A stretch of DNA of 9,634 nucleotides from a bacterium. Lineage in GTDB: Bacteria; Patescibacteriota; Gracilibacteria; UM-FILTER-43-11. A program made the position numbers and the translations under genes. A model generated the notes under the pieces. It did no database searches, was not told where the DNA came from, and saw nothing but the letters and a program-made list of their open reading frames with translations. Below are positions 1 through 6,227 of this stretch, piece by piece. Numbering within the stretch: position 1 is the first letter of the stretch; each line of letters opens with the position of its first letter. The stretch covers positions 1 to 9,634 of the forward strand of contig JAUHXI010000040.1 in assembly GCA_030426875.1 (NCBI GenBank), in the 5' to 3' direction.

Positions 1-7
1 TATTATT

Positions 8-1861
8 ATGGAGAGATTGCTTGATATACCACAAGAACCGGATGAGCGTTTTAAAATGGCCTGGCAATTTGCTCAGTATGACGAAAGTTTGATCGCTTTT
101 TTGTCAGAAAATGGAGTGAATTCAATTCTTTTGAGAAGCAAAGTGAAGGAGTGTATTGAAGCAAATTCTGGAAGAGAATGTGGGGCAATAAGAACTTTGT
201 TACGTCAGACATTTAAAAAGCATTCCGCTAAAAAAGGAGTGCTTAGATACCGCACTAGCTTGGCGGAATGGACTCAAGAAAAAGGTAATTTACCCTACCC
301 TCCCAATCAACAAATCCTGCAATTAGAAGCCGTGAGTGAAGATAGTCTAGATGCCTATTTAAAAGAGTTGAGTGAAGTGACAGGTGACATGGACAAAAGT
401 GAAAGGGAATTGTCACATCTTCTTACTAGCCCTAATGAAGCTACCACCGGAAAATTAAAATTGGAGGAAAATAAAATCCATGTGGCAGCCGGAGCTAAAG
501 CCAATCTGGAGCATCGACTGAGAGAATTCATCGAAGTCAGCGATGAAAATGCACTGGCCCTCATTGTCCACTTGTTACAAAAACCCACACATGAATCAAC
601 TTCTGGTGACGAAATCGCTCTGACAGGCCGAGCTTACCTTGATATTTTTATAGCCTGTTTAGACCAGCTAAAAGACAATGCCCACTTGATTGGTTGCTTG
701 GTCCAATTGATGCATGAAGAAGTCTCTAGTTTTGGCAAAGCATCCGCTTCAACAGGTCGACATGCTTTTACGCTTTTGATTGAAGGATTTAAAAAAATCG
801 GCATTGTTGAAGAAGGCAAACCCGAGGACTTTGAGTTGAGGGATCCAGCACAGCCACGCGAAAAATGTGCCTTTGCCTACAAAATGATGCTGAGTGATGA
901 GGCATTGAAAGTCATCCTCATTCCTGCACAATATGTGCCAGCCGCCCTCAACTCACATCGATTGGTCGATGCTAGAAAGAGCCCTGTCATTCAAAATTTT
1001 GGAGAGCACTTACAACAAAACTCAAATGGAGTCGACCTTGATCAAATGAGTGAAATGCAGGATTCATTGGCCAATCATAGAAACTATGCGTTGGACTTTG
1101 CCCGCATCAGAGCCACAGAAATTCCTAGTCCCGAAGGCACGACCGTTTGGCTTCACTATTTTTATGATGAAGCAATGCCCGAAGGTTACATTGGAGTGGA
1201 GTTGATTGTGGAAGATGAGAACGGGGCACAGTCCAGCATTGCCTACGCACTTGATGAACAATTGGAGCTCACATCGTGGCCATTAAACAGTGGTGAGGGC
1301 AACGGCTCATTCATTCATCCTGTCATACCAAAAAACACCGGTGCTCTAGATTTAATCAATGGTCAGCTAAGGCCAACTAGCAGTGTCGAACACTTGTATC
1401 TTCTAGAAGGTGATAAGCTGTCACACTGGTTGCCAGAAGCGGATCAGAAAAAAGTCGATGATTCGTTGCGATATTATTTCGCTAAATACGCTCACCGTTT
1501 GTTGGTAACGCCGCGTTCGGAAAAAAATGATGCTAAAACGTCTAGTTCCAATGCTTCTGTTTCTAAAGAAAATGGTTTGAATTTAAGTTTAGAACCCTAT
1601 GTTTCTGAAACTATTATTTCTGACTCCTCTGAGCAAGGTGCGAGTCGAGATCATGCCCAACGCACAATGACCATCTTTCATCGGGTGGCAGGTTTTGCTA
1701 GACGCTTGAAGCCAGGCGAAACCGCTTCGCCTGAGGCCATTGCTCGAGCTAAGGAAGCTAGGATTAAATTAGAGCCCGGATATACCTTTGTAAGAGCTCA
1801 CCGCAGGGGGCGTCAAATGACGGGCGAGCCTGAGCCAGCTAAAGTGTTTAAAGGGGAATAA
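8..1861 (+). CDS. Large hypothetical protein with a basic C-terminal module
   Basis: I do not recognise this 617-residue protein and assign no function. It has no signal peptide or hydrophobic segment, so it is probably cytoplasmic. The first ~200 residues look mostly helical, rich in Glu/Lys/Leu. The middle is mixed alpha/beta with many short acidic stretches (for example VELIVEDENGAQ). Residues ~500-550 form a Ser/Asn/Glu-rich low-complexity linker. The last ~65 residues are a compact basic segment (TIFHRVAGFARRLKPGE, then EPGYTFVRAHRRGR) that looks like a separate conserved domain, perhaps binding nucleic acid or a partner. The ATG at 8 is the first in the window, but no in-frame stop precedes it, so the true start may lie further upstream. 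It ends with TAA only 37 nt before truB, and truB appears to have its own promoter. Confidence 0.75.
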   Translation: MERLLDIPQEPDERFKMAWQFAQYDESLIAFLSENGVNSILLRSKVKECIEANSGRECGAIRTLLRQTFKKHSAKKGVLRYRTSLAEWTQEKGNLPYPPNQQILQLEAVSEDSLDAYLKELSEVTGDMDKSERELSHLLTSPNEATTGKLKLEENKIHVAAGAKANLEHRLREFIEVSDENALALIVHLLQKPTHESTSGDEIALTGRAYLDIFIACLDQLKDNAHLIGCLVQLMHEEVSSFGKASASTGRHAFTLLIEGFKKIGIVEEGKPEDFELRDPAQPREKCAFAYKMMLSDEALKVILIPAQYVPAALNSHRLVDARKSPVIQNFGEHLQQNSNGVDLDQMSEMQDSLANHRNYALDFARIRATEIPSPEGTTVWLHYFYDEAMPEGYIGVELIVEDENGAQSSIAYALDEQLELTSWPLNSGEGNGSFIHPVIPKNTGALDLINGQLRPTSSVEHLYLLEGDKLSHWLPEADQKKVDDSLRYYFAKYAHRLLVTPRSEKNDAKTSSSNASVSKENGLNLSLEPYVSETIISDSSEQGASRDHAQRTMTIFHRVAGFARRLKPGETASPEAIARAKEARIKLEPGYTFVRAHRRGRQMTGEPEPAKVFKGE

Positions 1862-1865
1862 TTTA

Positions 1866-1874
1866 TGCTATAAT
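1866..1874 (+). promoter_or_regulatory. Extended -10 promoter for truB
   Basis: TGCTATAAT is a perfect -10 hexamer with an extended TGn element, lying in the 37-nt gap before truB. No good -35 is seen 16-18 nt upstream, as is common for extended -10 promoters. Transcription would start near 1881, giving a leader of under 20 nt. That leader is T-rich and has no Shine-Dalgarno sequence. Confidence 0.55.
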
Positions 1875-1898
1875 TCTTTGGTATAACTCATTTTTTAG

Positions 1899-2603
1899 AT
1901 GACCCAAAAACCCCCACGCGTTTACAATCCTCTCAATGGCCTACTCCTCATCAACAAGCCCAAAACCTGGACCAGCTTTGATGTGGTTGCCAAAATTCGC
2001 AATAAACTCAATGTCAAAAAAGTCGGCCACACCGGCACACTGGACCCCATGGCCACTGGCCTCCTCGTCCTGTGCCTCGGCAAAGGCACCAAACTCGCCC
2101 AACGCCTCACCGGTTTAGACAAAGAATACGTTGGTGAGATCACTCTGGGAGCCACCAGCAATACTGACGATGCCGAAGGGGAGATCATTCCCAATACTGA
2201 AGCCAAAAAAGTCGGTTTGAAAGAAATCGAACAAGTCCTCAAGCAATTTCAAGGCGATATTTTGCAGATGCCCCCCCAATTCTCCGCCAAAAAAATCGAT
2301 GGCAAGCGGGCCTATAAAATGGCGCGAAAGGGTGAGAAAGTTGAGTTGAAACCCGTCGAAATCACCATCAAGGCAATCGAAATCCTCGACTACACTTGGC
2401 CCACACTCAAGCTCCGCATCGACTGCGGAAAAGGCACCTACATCCGATCCATGGCAAGAGACATTGGAGAAAAATTAGGCGTTGGAGGTTACCTGTCTGA
2501 CCTGGAGCGGACAAAAGTGGGCGATTTTCAACTCACTCACGCTAAAACCATTGAAGAAGTAACAGATGAGGATTTATTGCCACTATCGACGCGGCCGTAT
2601 TGA
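1899..2603 (+). CDS. truB: tRNA pseudouridine(55) synthase TruB, short form without PUA domain
   Basis: TruB converts U55 in the T-loop of most tRNAs to pseudouridine, in the cytoplasm. The N-terminal motif NKPKTWTSFDVV (residues 19-30) and the catalytic block GHTGTLDPMATGLL (43-56) are intact, with Asp49 as the expected nucleophile. The family motif GKGTYIRSMARDIG follows near residue 190. At 234 residues it is well short of the ~300-residue E. coli enzyme: the catalytic domain is complete but the C-terminal PUA RNA-binding domain is missing. It ends cleanly at TGA with LPLSTRPY, so this looks like a natural short form rather than a frameshift. The ATG at 1899 places the first conserved motif at the usual position. 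No Shine-Dalgarno precedes it. Its codons favour C at third positions (CTC, ACC, GGC) more than its neighbours do. Confidence 0.95.
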   Translation: MTQKPPRVYNPLNGLLLINKPKTWTSFDVVAKIRNKLNVKKVGHTGTLDPMATGLLVLCLGKGTKLAQRLTGLDKEYVGEITLGATSNTDDAEGEIIPNTEAKKVGLKEIEQVLKQFQGDILQMPPQFSAKKIDGKRAYKMARKGEKVELKPVEITIKAIEILDYTWPTLKLRIDCGKGTYIRSMARDIGEKLGVGGYLSDLERTKVGDFQLTHAKTIEEVTDEDLLPLSTRPY

Positions 2604-2606
2604 TGG

Positions 2607-2715
2607 GAAATCTCCCCTGGCCCCTCTTTCTCAAGAGGGGGATCTGCCAAATCTCCCCCCTTTTTTTGAAAAACCAAATATTCCCCCCTTTATCAAAGGG
2701 GGCAAGGGGGATTTT
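2607..2715. repeat. Palindromic G/C-tract intergenic repeat (MITE/REP-like)
   Basis: The whole gap between the convergent truB and MscS genes is one imperfect palindrome. The outer arms 2608-2624 and 2698-2714 are inverted copies matching at 14 of 17 positions (AAATC then C-runs). Inside are two hairpins: an 8-bp stem 2621-2628/2633-2640 with loop TCTC, and an 8-bp stem 2684-2691/2695-2702 with loop ATC. Translations give phrases such as PPLSKGARGI and IPLAPFDKGG, which I recall as frequent spurious peptides from a widespread family of interspersed repeats in diverse bacteria. It fills the space exactly, starting 3 nt after the truB stop and ending 1 nt before the MscS stop. Confidence 0.75.
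2637..2667 (+). terminator. Rho-independent terminator of truB within the repeat
   Basis: GGGGGA (2637-2642) pairs with TCCCCC (2654-2659) across an 11-nt loop, and seven T residues follow at 2661-2667. This is a good intrinsic terminator for the plus strand. The competing hairpin 2621-2640 uses some of the same G residues. On the minus strand the 2684-2702 hairpin could stop MscS transcription, but its T-run is less direct. Confidence 0.6.
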
Positions 2716-2716
2716 C

Positions 2717-3793
2717 TCAATCCTTCTTAACATAAACCGTTTGCGTTGGAAACGCTATTTCTATCCCTTCTTTTTCAAAGGCTTTCACAATTTCTAAATT
2801 GATGGTCTGTTGCGTGTCCATATAGTCTTGAAACACACTGGATTGAACATAATAAACAACTCTAAAGTTGAGACTAGAGGTTCCAAATTCAAAAAAGTGC
2901 GTCCGGTCGAATTGAGCCATGTCAATTTTAGACATGATGGTCTCAACTATTGTCGGGATTTTTTCCAGTTTTTTAGCCTTAGTGCTATAGGTGACCCCAA
3001 AATCAAAGCTGATTCGGCGCGTTTTCATGCGTTTAAAATTTTGAATCCGGGTGCTCGTTAATTCATTGTTCGAAATGACAATTTCCTCTCCTTGTAAGGC
3101 AATCACTCGAGTTGATTTTAAGCCTACTTTTTTAACTGTTCCTTCATGATTTCCCACAATGATGTAATCACCAATTTCAAAGGGTTTGTCCAAGTAGATG
3201 GTGAATGAACTAAACATGTCTCCCAATACGTTTTGTACGGCCAGCGCCACAGCAATTCCTCCAATTCCTAGGCTAGCAATCAGAGCCGAAATGTTCACCC
3301 CTAAATTCGCCAAAATGAGCAAGAAACCAGTACTCCACAGTACAATTCGAGCAATCAGGCTCAAGGCTAAGTAGGTGGTATTTTTCTTTCGTGAGACATT
3401 TTCACCACGACTTTTAGCTAAGTGGTAGAGCCCGTATTCAATCATTTGGCTGGCAACTTTTGCTGCCCAATAGACCAATAAAATAACTAGGGCGATGTTG
3501 ACGATTTTGGTGATCAATGCATGTACCTGAATGACTTGTAAGGCAAAAAATAGTGACGCAAAAAAGTAGAGTAAGGTTGGGATTTTTTCAACAATTTGAA
3601 TGATTTCGTCATCCAGGTCACTTTTAGTATGCGCAGCCCATTTTTCTAACCCTTTAAAGAGTTTCTTTTTAAAGTATTTTAAAAAAACCAAAAAACCAAC
3701 CAAGATCAACAGTGCGATGAGGTACTGGCGAATGGTGTTGCCAAAATAAATGCGCTCTAGATGTAGGCTCACACTAAGATCGTACCAATCCAT
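2717..3793 (-). CDS. MscS-family small-conductance mechanosensitive channel
   Basis: This is an inner-membrane channel of the MscS family; such channels open under membrane tension to release solutes on hypo-osmotic shock. Of 358 residues, hydrophobic helices lie at about 22-40, 73-90, 94-115 and 142-163. The Gly/Ala-rich pore helix follows at ~166-190 (LGVNISALIASLGIGGIAVA, then LAVQN). The beta domain follows directly with the family motif FTIYLDKPFEIGDYI (197-211), then EGTVKKVGLKSTRV and an IVISNNEL loop. The alpha/beta C-terminal vestibule runs to the end. There are about two more membrane helices than in the 286-residue E. coli MscS. The start ATG at 3793 follows an A/C-rich leader without Shine-Dalgarno. 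It lies 151 nt downstream of tpiA on the same strand, with a possible promoter of its own. It converges with truB. Confidence 0.93.
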   Translation of the reverse strand: MDWYDLSVSLHLERIYFGNTIRQYLIALLILVGFLVFLKYFKKKLFKGLEKWAAHTKSDLDDEIIQIVEKIPTLLYFFASLFFALQVIQVHALITKIVNIALVILLVYWAAKVASQMIEYGLYHLAKSRGENVSRKKNTTYLALSLIARIVLWSTGFLLILANLGVNISALIASLGIGGIAVALAVQNVLGDMFSSFTIYLDKPFEIGDYIIVGNHEGTVKKVGLKSTRVIALQGEEIVISNNELTSTRIQNFKRMKTRRISFDFGVTYSTKAKKLEKIPTIVETIMSKIDMAQFDRTHFFEFGTSSLNFRVVYYVQSSVFQDYMDTQQTINLEIVKAFEKEGIEIAFPTQTVYVKKD

Positions 3794-3871
3794 GGGTTGT
3801 TTTTGTTATTTGATTCATTCTTTTGCATGGCACGCGTTATGTCACAGGTGCTTCGTTGAATTTTCTTTTAC

Positions 3872-3900
3872 ATTCTAAAAGAAGCGCTGCTCAGGTGCAA
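3872..3900 (-). promoter_or_regulatory. Possible sigma70 promoter for the MscS gene
   Basis: On the minus strand TTGCAC (3900-3895) and TAGAAT (3877-3872) are 17 nt apart. The -10 matches the consensus at 5 of 6 positions, the -35 at only 3 of 6. It would give a leader of about 70 nt. The -10 overlaps a small AT-rich hairpin (TTCTTTTA 3863-3870 / TAAAAGAA 3876-3883). Read-through from tpiA is the alternative. Confidence 0.3.
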
Positions 3901-3944
3901 GTAGAAGCACTCGGCATTTTAATGATGGATTTCAGATAAAGTTT

Positions 3945-4595
3945 TTAAGAAAGCCCATTCACTAAATACCTCAGCAAGGCTTTTGGATCTTCAGCTCGGG
4001 TGATGGCACTGGCTAAAAGTACCCCATGGGCGCCTAATTGAATGGATGTTTCGACATCGTGACCATCTTTTACCCCTGCACCCACAATCAATTTGCCTTG
4101 TCCAACTAATTTAGCTGCTTTTTCAATGATTTCAGGTTTTCCGGTAGCGACCGAAATGTCTTTGCTACCAATAAATTCCGGGGGTTCATAGGCAATAAAA
4201 TCGGGCTCAAGTTCTACAAAACTCTCAACTTCTTCTGCGTCTTTAGCACACAAAATCACCTTAAGACCGACTTCTTTGGCTCGTTTTAGTGAGGCTTCAA
4301 TCACACTTCGCTCCAAGCGTCGTTCAGAATGGTTCAATAGGGTGCCGACGGCTCCAGCTTCTTTCACTAACTCTGGCAAAACATGCCCCGTATTGCTGCC
4401 ATGGCTGATTGGATCAATGTGTTGGGCCCATACGGGAATCTTCACTGCCTGACACACAGCCATTAAATCTATAGCTTGAACCGAAATTCCAATGTATGCT
4501 CCAGTTTCATCCGCTACATCCTGATGAGTCTTTGCTAAATCAATCGCAGCTTTTCCTGTGGCTGTTGCATATGTTTTAAAATTGGTGATGATCAT
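3945..4595 (-). CDS. tpiA: Triosephosphate isomerase, short archaeal type
   Basis: It interconverts dihydroxyacetone phosphate and glyceraldehyde 3-phosphate in glycolysis and gluconeogenesis, in the cytoplasm. The 216-residue length matches the short archaeal-type TIM rather than the ~250-residue bacterial enzyme. Substrate-binding Asn5 and Lys7 are in MIITNFKTYA. The catalytic His89 is in the motif GTLLNHSERRL (archaeal-style NHSE, where the classical enzyme has GHSE). The catalytic Glu137 is in IAYEPPEFIGS, again the archaeal form of AYEPVWAIGTG. The phosphate-binding segments VGAGVKDGHD (171-180) and GVLLASAI (191-198) are intact. All expected residues are present, so it should be active. 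It lies 29 nt downstream of the HTH/coiled-coil gene, probably in one transcript with it. No Shine-Dalgarno is visible; the leader is A-rich. Confidence 0.95.
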   Translation of the reverse strand: MIITNFKTYATATGKAAIDLAKTHQDVADETGAYIGISVQAIDLMAVCQAVKIPVWAQHIDPISHGSNTGHVLPELVKEAGAVGTLLNHSERRLERSVIEASLKRAKEVGLKVILCAKDAEEVESFVELEPDFIAYEPPEFIGSKDISVATGKPEIIEKAAKLVGQGKLIVGAGVKDGHDVETSIQLGAHGVLLASAITRAEDPKALLRYLVNGLS

Positions 4596-4624
4596 TTTTA
4601 ATGTTTGAGTTTAATTCATCGAAT

Positions 4625-5281
4625 TCATGAGGGCGTAGAAAAGAGCCACCACATGATTAAAATAGGTCCCATGGCAAAAAGTATGGAAAAGAGTGACATC
4701 CAAATCCATTTAACGATTCGTTCACTACGCAGTTGATTTTCGAGTTTGCTGACGATTTGAATTTTTTCAATTTCTTTTTGTTCGATAGCCCCTTTGGCCT
4801 CTTTCAATTCTTTTTCCTTCCGAGTGTATTCAAGCATGGGCACCATGCTTTCCACTTGGGACTCCAACTGGCCCACACGGTAGGTGGCAGCGTCCAATCG
4901 CTCCTGTTTTTCTTTCAGTTCAGCCTTCGTTTCGTTATACAAATTACGGTAGACTTGCTCCTCATTTTTCTTTGATTTTTCAATTTTTTCCCCTTTTTTA
5001 GACGATTCCACCTTCAGATCCTTAACGGCGATACTGGTATTTTGTTTGTCTAATTTTTCGGCCCTTGCATCAGCTAAATTCTTGTTTTTAAGATCGACAA
5101 ACTGTCCAATTTGATCTTGGATGATTTTATCCACATCATCACGTTTGATTAAAATGCGTCGTCCATCTTTACGCGTTTTAAGCTTAAACTTACGAACATA
5201 GCGATCAATGGTTCGAGTTGAAACGTTTAATATTTTACTGGCTTCGTCACGGTCGACATAAGTGGTAGACAAGGTGGCCAT
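4625..5281 (-). CDS. Membrane-tethered HTH DNA-binding protein with coiled coil
   Basis: The 218 residues split into four parts. Residues ~7-55 form a helix-turn-helix of the MerR/excisionase type (DEASKILNVSTRTIDRYVRK, then a basic wing and the RRILIKRDDVDKII segment). Residues ~60-105 are a charged Lys/Glu linker. Residues ~107-187 are a long coiled coil (heptad-like NETKAELKEKQERL, QLESQVESM, KEKELKEAKGAI). Residues ~190-213 are a single hydrophobic helix (WIWMSLFSILFAMGPILIMW) with a short tail. The simplest topology has the HTH in the cytoplasm and a C-terminal membrane anchor. Such a protein could tether DNA to the membrane or act as a membrane-bound regulator; the RacA-like layout (HTH plus coiled coil) is an analogy, not a homology claim. 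It is the first gene of the run leading into tpiA and has a strong promoter and a dyad upstream. The exact function is unknown. Confidence 0.88.
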   Translation of the reverse strand: MATLSTTYVDRDEASKILNVSTRTIDRYVRKFKLKTRKDGRRILIKRDDVDKIIQDQIGQFVDLKNKNLADARAEKLDKQNTSIAVKDLKVESSKKGEKIEKSKKNEEQVYRNLYNETKAELKEKQERLDAATYRVGQLESQVESMVPMLEYTRKEKELKEAKGAIEQKEIEKIQIVSKLENQLRSERIVKWIWMSLFSILFAMGPILIMWWLFSTPS

Positions 5282-5303
5282 AATTCAATTTTTATTTGTG
5301 TTG

Positions 5304-5330
5304 ATAAAACGTGTTGGAAGGCCGTTTTAT
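5304..5330. promoter_or_regulatory. Perfect 8-bp dyad in the HTH gene leader (candidate operator)
   Basis: ATAAAACG (5304-5311) and CGTTTTAT (5323-5330) are perfect inverted repeats separated by 11 nt. The dyad lies between the -10 of the HTH gene promoter and its ATG, so it would sit at about +10 to +36. It could be the binding site of a dimeric HTH protein (autoregulation) or a leader hairpin in the RNA. The sequence does not decide between these. Confidence 0.4.
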
Positions 5331-5346
5331 TTGAATTTCAATACAG

Positions 5347-5376
5347 AGTATATATTGTAGACAAGGTGTCGGTCAA
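5347..5376 (-). promoter_or_regulatory. Sigma70-type promoter of the HTH-tpiA operon
   Basis: On the minus strand TTGACC (5376-5371) and TATACT (5352-5347) are 18 nt apart, each matching its consensus at 5 of 6 positions. Transcription should start near 5340, giving a ~58-nt leader that contains the 5304-5330 dyad and no Shine-Dalgarno. This probably drives the HTH gene and tpiA. Confidence 0.6.
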
Positions 5377-5490
5377 ATATTTTAAAGCCTTTTGGCTCAA
5401 TCGGCATTTGACATTCCATGAATAAAGTCTGGCATGGCTGATAAAAAAGGGTTATCGTAGTGTCTTACTTAAAGTCATAAGACTTTTAAT

Positions 5491-5500
5491 AGAGGAAGGA
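5491..5500 (+). promoter_or_regulatory. Clear Shine-Dalgarno of the 5502 gene
   Basis: AGAGGAAGGA ends 1 nt before the ATG at 5502, with GAGG at 5492-5495 six nt from the start codon. It is the only good Shine-Dalgarno in this window. A short hairpin (AAAGTC 5471-5476 / GACTTT 5481-5486, loop ATAA) ends just upstream of it and may affect access by ribosomes. Confidence 0.6.
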
Positions 5501-5501
5501 A

Positions 5502-5942
5502 ATGCTGTCATTTCTCAAAATCATCGCTAAAATTGCTTTCTTCATTTTAATACTACTCAATGTTATTTTTTTCACCCTGCTTTATTCTCCAGTAGCATTG
5601 TTAGTTCAACTTAAGCACAATGATCCAGACCTCATTCAAACAGAAGTCATTCCAGAAACGTTTTATGCCTTTGTTCTTAAGGAAGGCATTGAATTAAAGA
5701 CCACCATGGACATTCAAAACAATCGTCTAGAATTGGTGAATAATAAATTTTTGGTGATCAGAAGGAGGTTGTTCATGGACTCTCAAGAGCAGTTGGCTTT
5801 AGATTTAAGCCTTTTACAATTTTCATCTGAAATGATTGGCCTAGAAGCAGGGGCTGAATATTATTATCAGAAACCGCTTAACGAGCTCAGCGATGAAGAA
5901 TGGCAGATGTTGCTTCATTTTTATTTGATGTTTGAAAGTTGA
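5502..5942 (+). CDS. Small membrane-anchored protein with a GT51-like (transglycosylase) tail
   Basis: This is a 146-residue protein with an N-terminal hydrophobic helix (~8-28) and the rest probably outside the membrane. I see a likely but distant match to GT51 monofunctional peptidoglycan glycosyltransferases. IGLEAGAEYYYQKPLNELSDEE (112-133, read as GLEAGAEYYYQKP then LNELSDEE) parallels the family pattern [22 protein letters not shown]. The preceding MDSQEQLALDLSLLQF parallels SK-ILTVYLNIAEF. Upstream, IPETFYAFVLKEG would align with the region around the catalytic Glu (AAED), putting Glu61 near that position. The segment with the usual STI-QQ helix is shortened and altered (TTMDIQNNRL). 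The family is normally ~230-250 residues, so this would be a reduced and possibly inactive relative. Strong Shine-Dalgarno; divergent from the HTH gene; monocistronic. Alternative: an unrelated lineage-specific membrane protein. Confidence 0.8.
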   Translation: MLSFLKIIAKIAFFILILLNVIFFTLLYSPVALLVQLKHNDPDLIQTEVIPETFYAFVLKEGIELKTTMDIQNNRLELVNNKFLVIRRRLFMDSQEQLALDLSLLQFSSEMIGLEAGAEYYYQKPLNELSDEEWQMLLHFYLMFES

Positions 5943-6222
5943 TTTTTAGTTATTAACTCAATTCATACACCTCTTTAAACAGTGTTTATTCTTGCTTTAT
6001 TTGAGATTGTTCACTGCCCACTTCTAGAAGGTTGTCATCCTTTCATAAGATTAGAAGGGTGCGTCACCATGAGTTATTGAGAAATGAAAAAAGTAAAAAT
6101 AGTTAAAAAATACAAATATTTATTTTTGTCAATTTAAATTTAAATCTTTTACGAAAACGTCTTAAGATTGATCAGAAACAATGCAATAATGATCCTAGAT
6201 ACAATTTAAACCAAAACAAAAA
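5943..6222. other. 280-nt AT-rich intergenic region
   Basis: No coding potential is seen here. The first half has a weak 5-bp hairpin (TAAAC AGT GTTTA, 5976-5988) and no convincing terminator. The second half is very AT-rich, including an AATTTAAATTTAAAT tract from 6131. The end holds the weak promoter candidates and the A/C-rich leader of the 6223 gene. Confidence 0.6.
6162..6190 (+). promoter_or_regulatory. Possible promoter of the DUF916-like gene
   Basis: TTAAGA (6162-6167) lies 17 nt from AATAAT (6185-6190), which carries an extended TGC just before it. The -35 matches at 4 of 6 positions. An alternative -10 is TACAAT at 6200-6205 with a poor -35, which would make the leader only about 10 nt long. 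Confidence 0.3.
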
Positions 6223-6227
6223 ATGAA
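6209..6227 (+). promoter_or_regulatory. A/C-rich start-site leader, copy 1
   Basis: AACCAAAACAAAAA runs straight into ATGAA of the DUF916-like gene. The same 19 nt occur identically at 8278-8260 on the other strand, at the start of the small surface protein gene. It takes the place of a Shine-Dalgarno. The MscS leader (AACAAAAACAACCC before ATG) agrees at 10 of 14 positions. Confidence 0.6.

Noticed and set aside
1922..2242. 106-codon open frame on the minus strand inside truB
   Set aside because: It lies opposite the conserved catalytic part of truB; its length follows from the C-rich codons there.
2542..2797. Overlapping open frames on both strands with phrases like PPLSKGARG and APFDKGG
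   Set aside because: They are translations of the palindromic repeat and overlap the ends of truB and the MscS gene.
3848..3910. GTGCTTC/GAAGCAC inverted pair and CAGGTGC direct repeats as a small RNA or tpiA terminator
   Set aside because: The pairs are short and widely spaced, and no T-run follows on the minus strand. A chance arrangement is as likely.
5408..5413. Perfect TTGACA upstream of the 5502 gene
   Set aside because: No acceptable -10 hexamer lies 16-18 nt downstream (the sequence there is GGCATG); the nearest AT-rich hexamer is about 26 nt away.
5954..6076. TAACTCA and TGAGTTA as the closing stem of a structured RNA
   Set aside because: Only 7 bp, about 110 nt apart, and no consistent internal helices were found.
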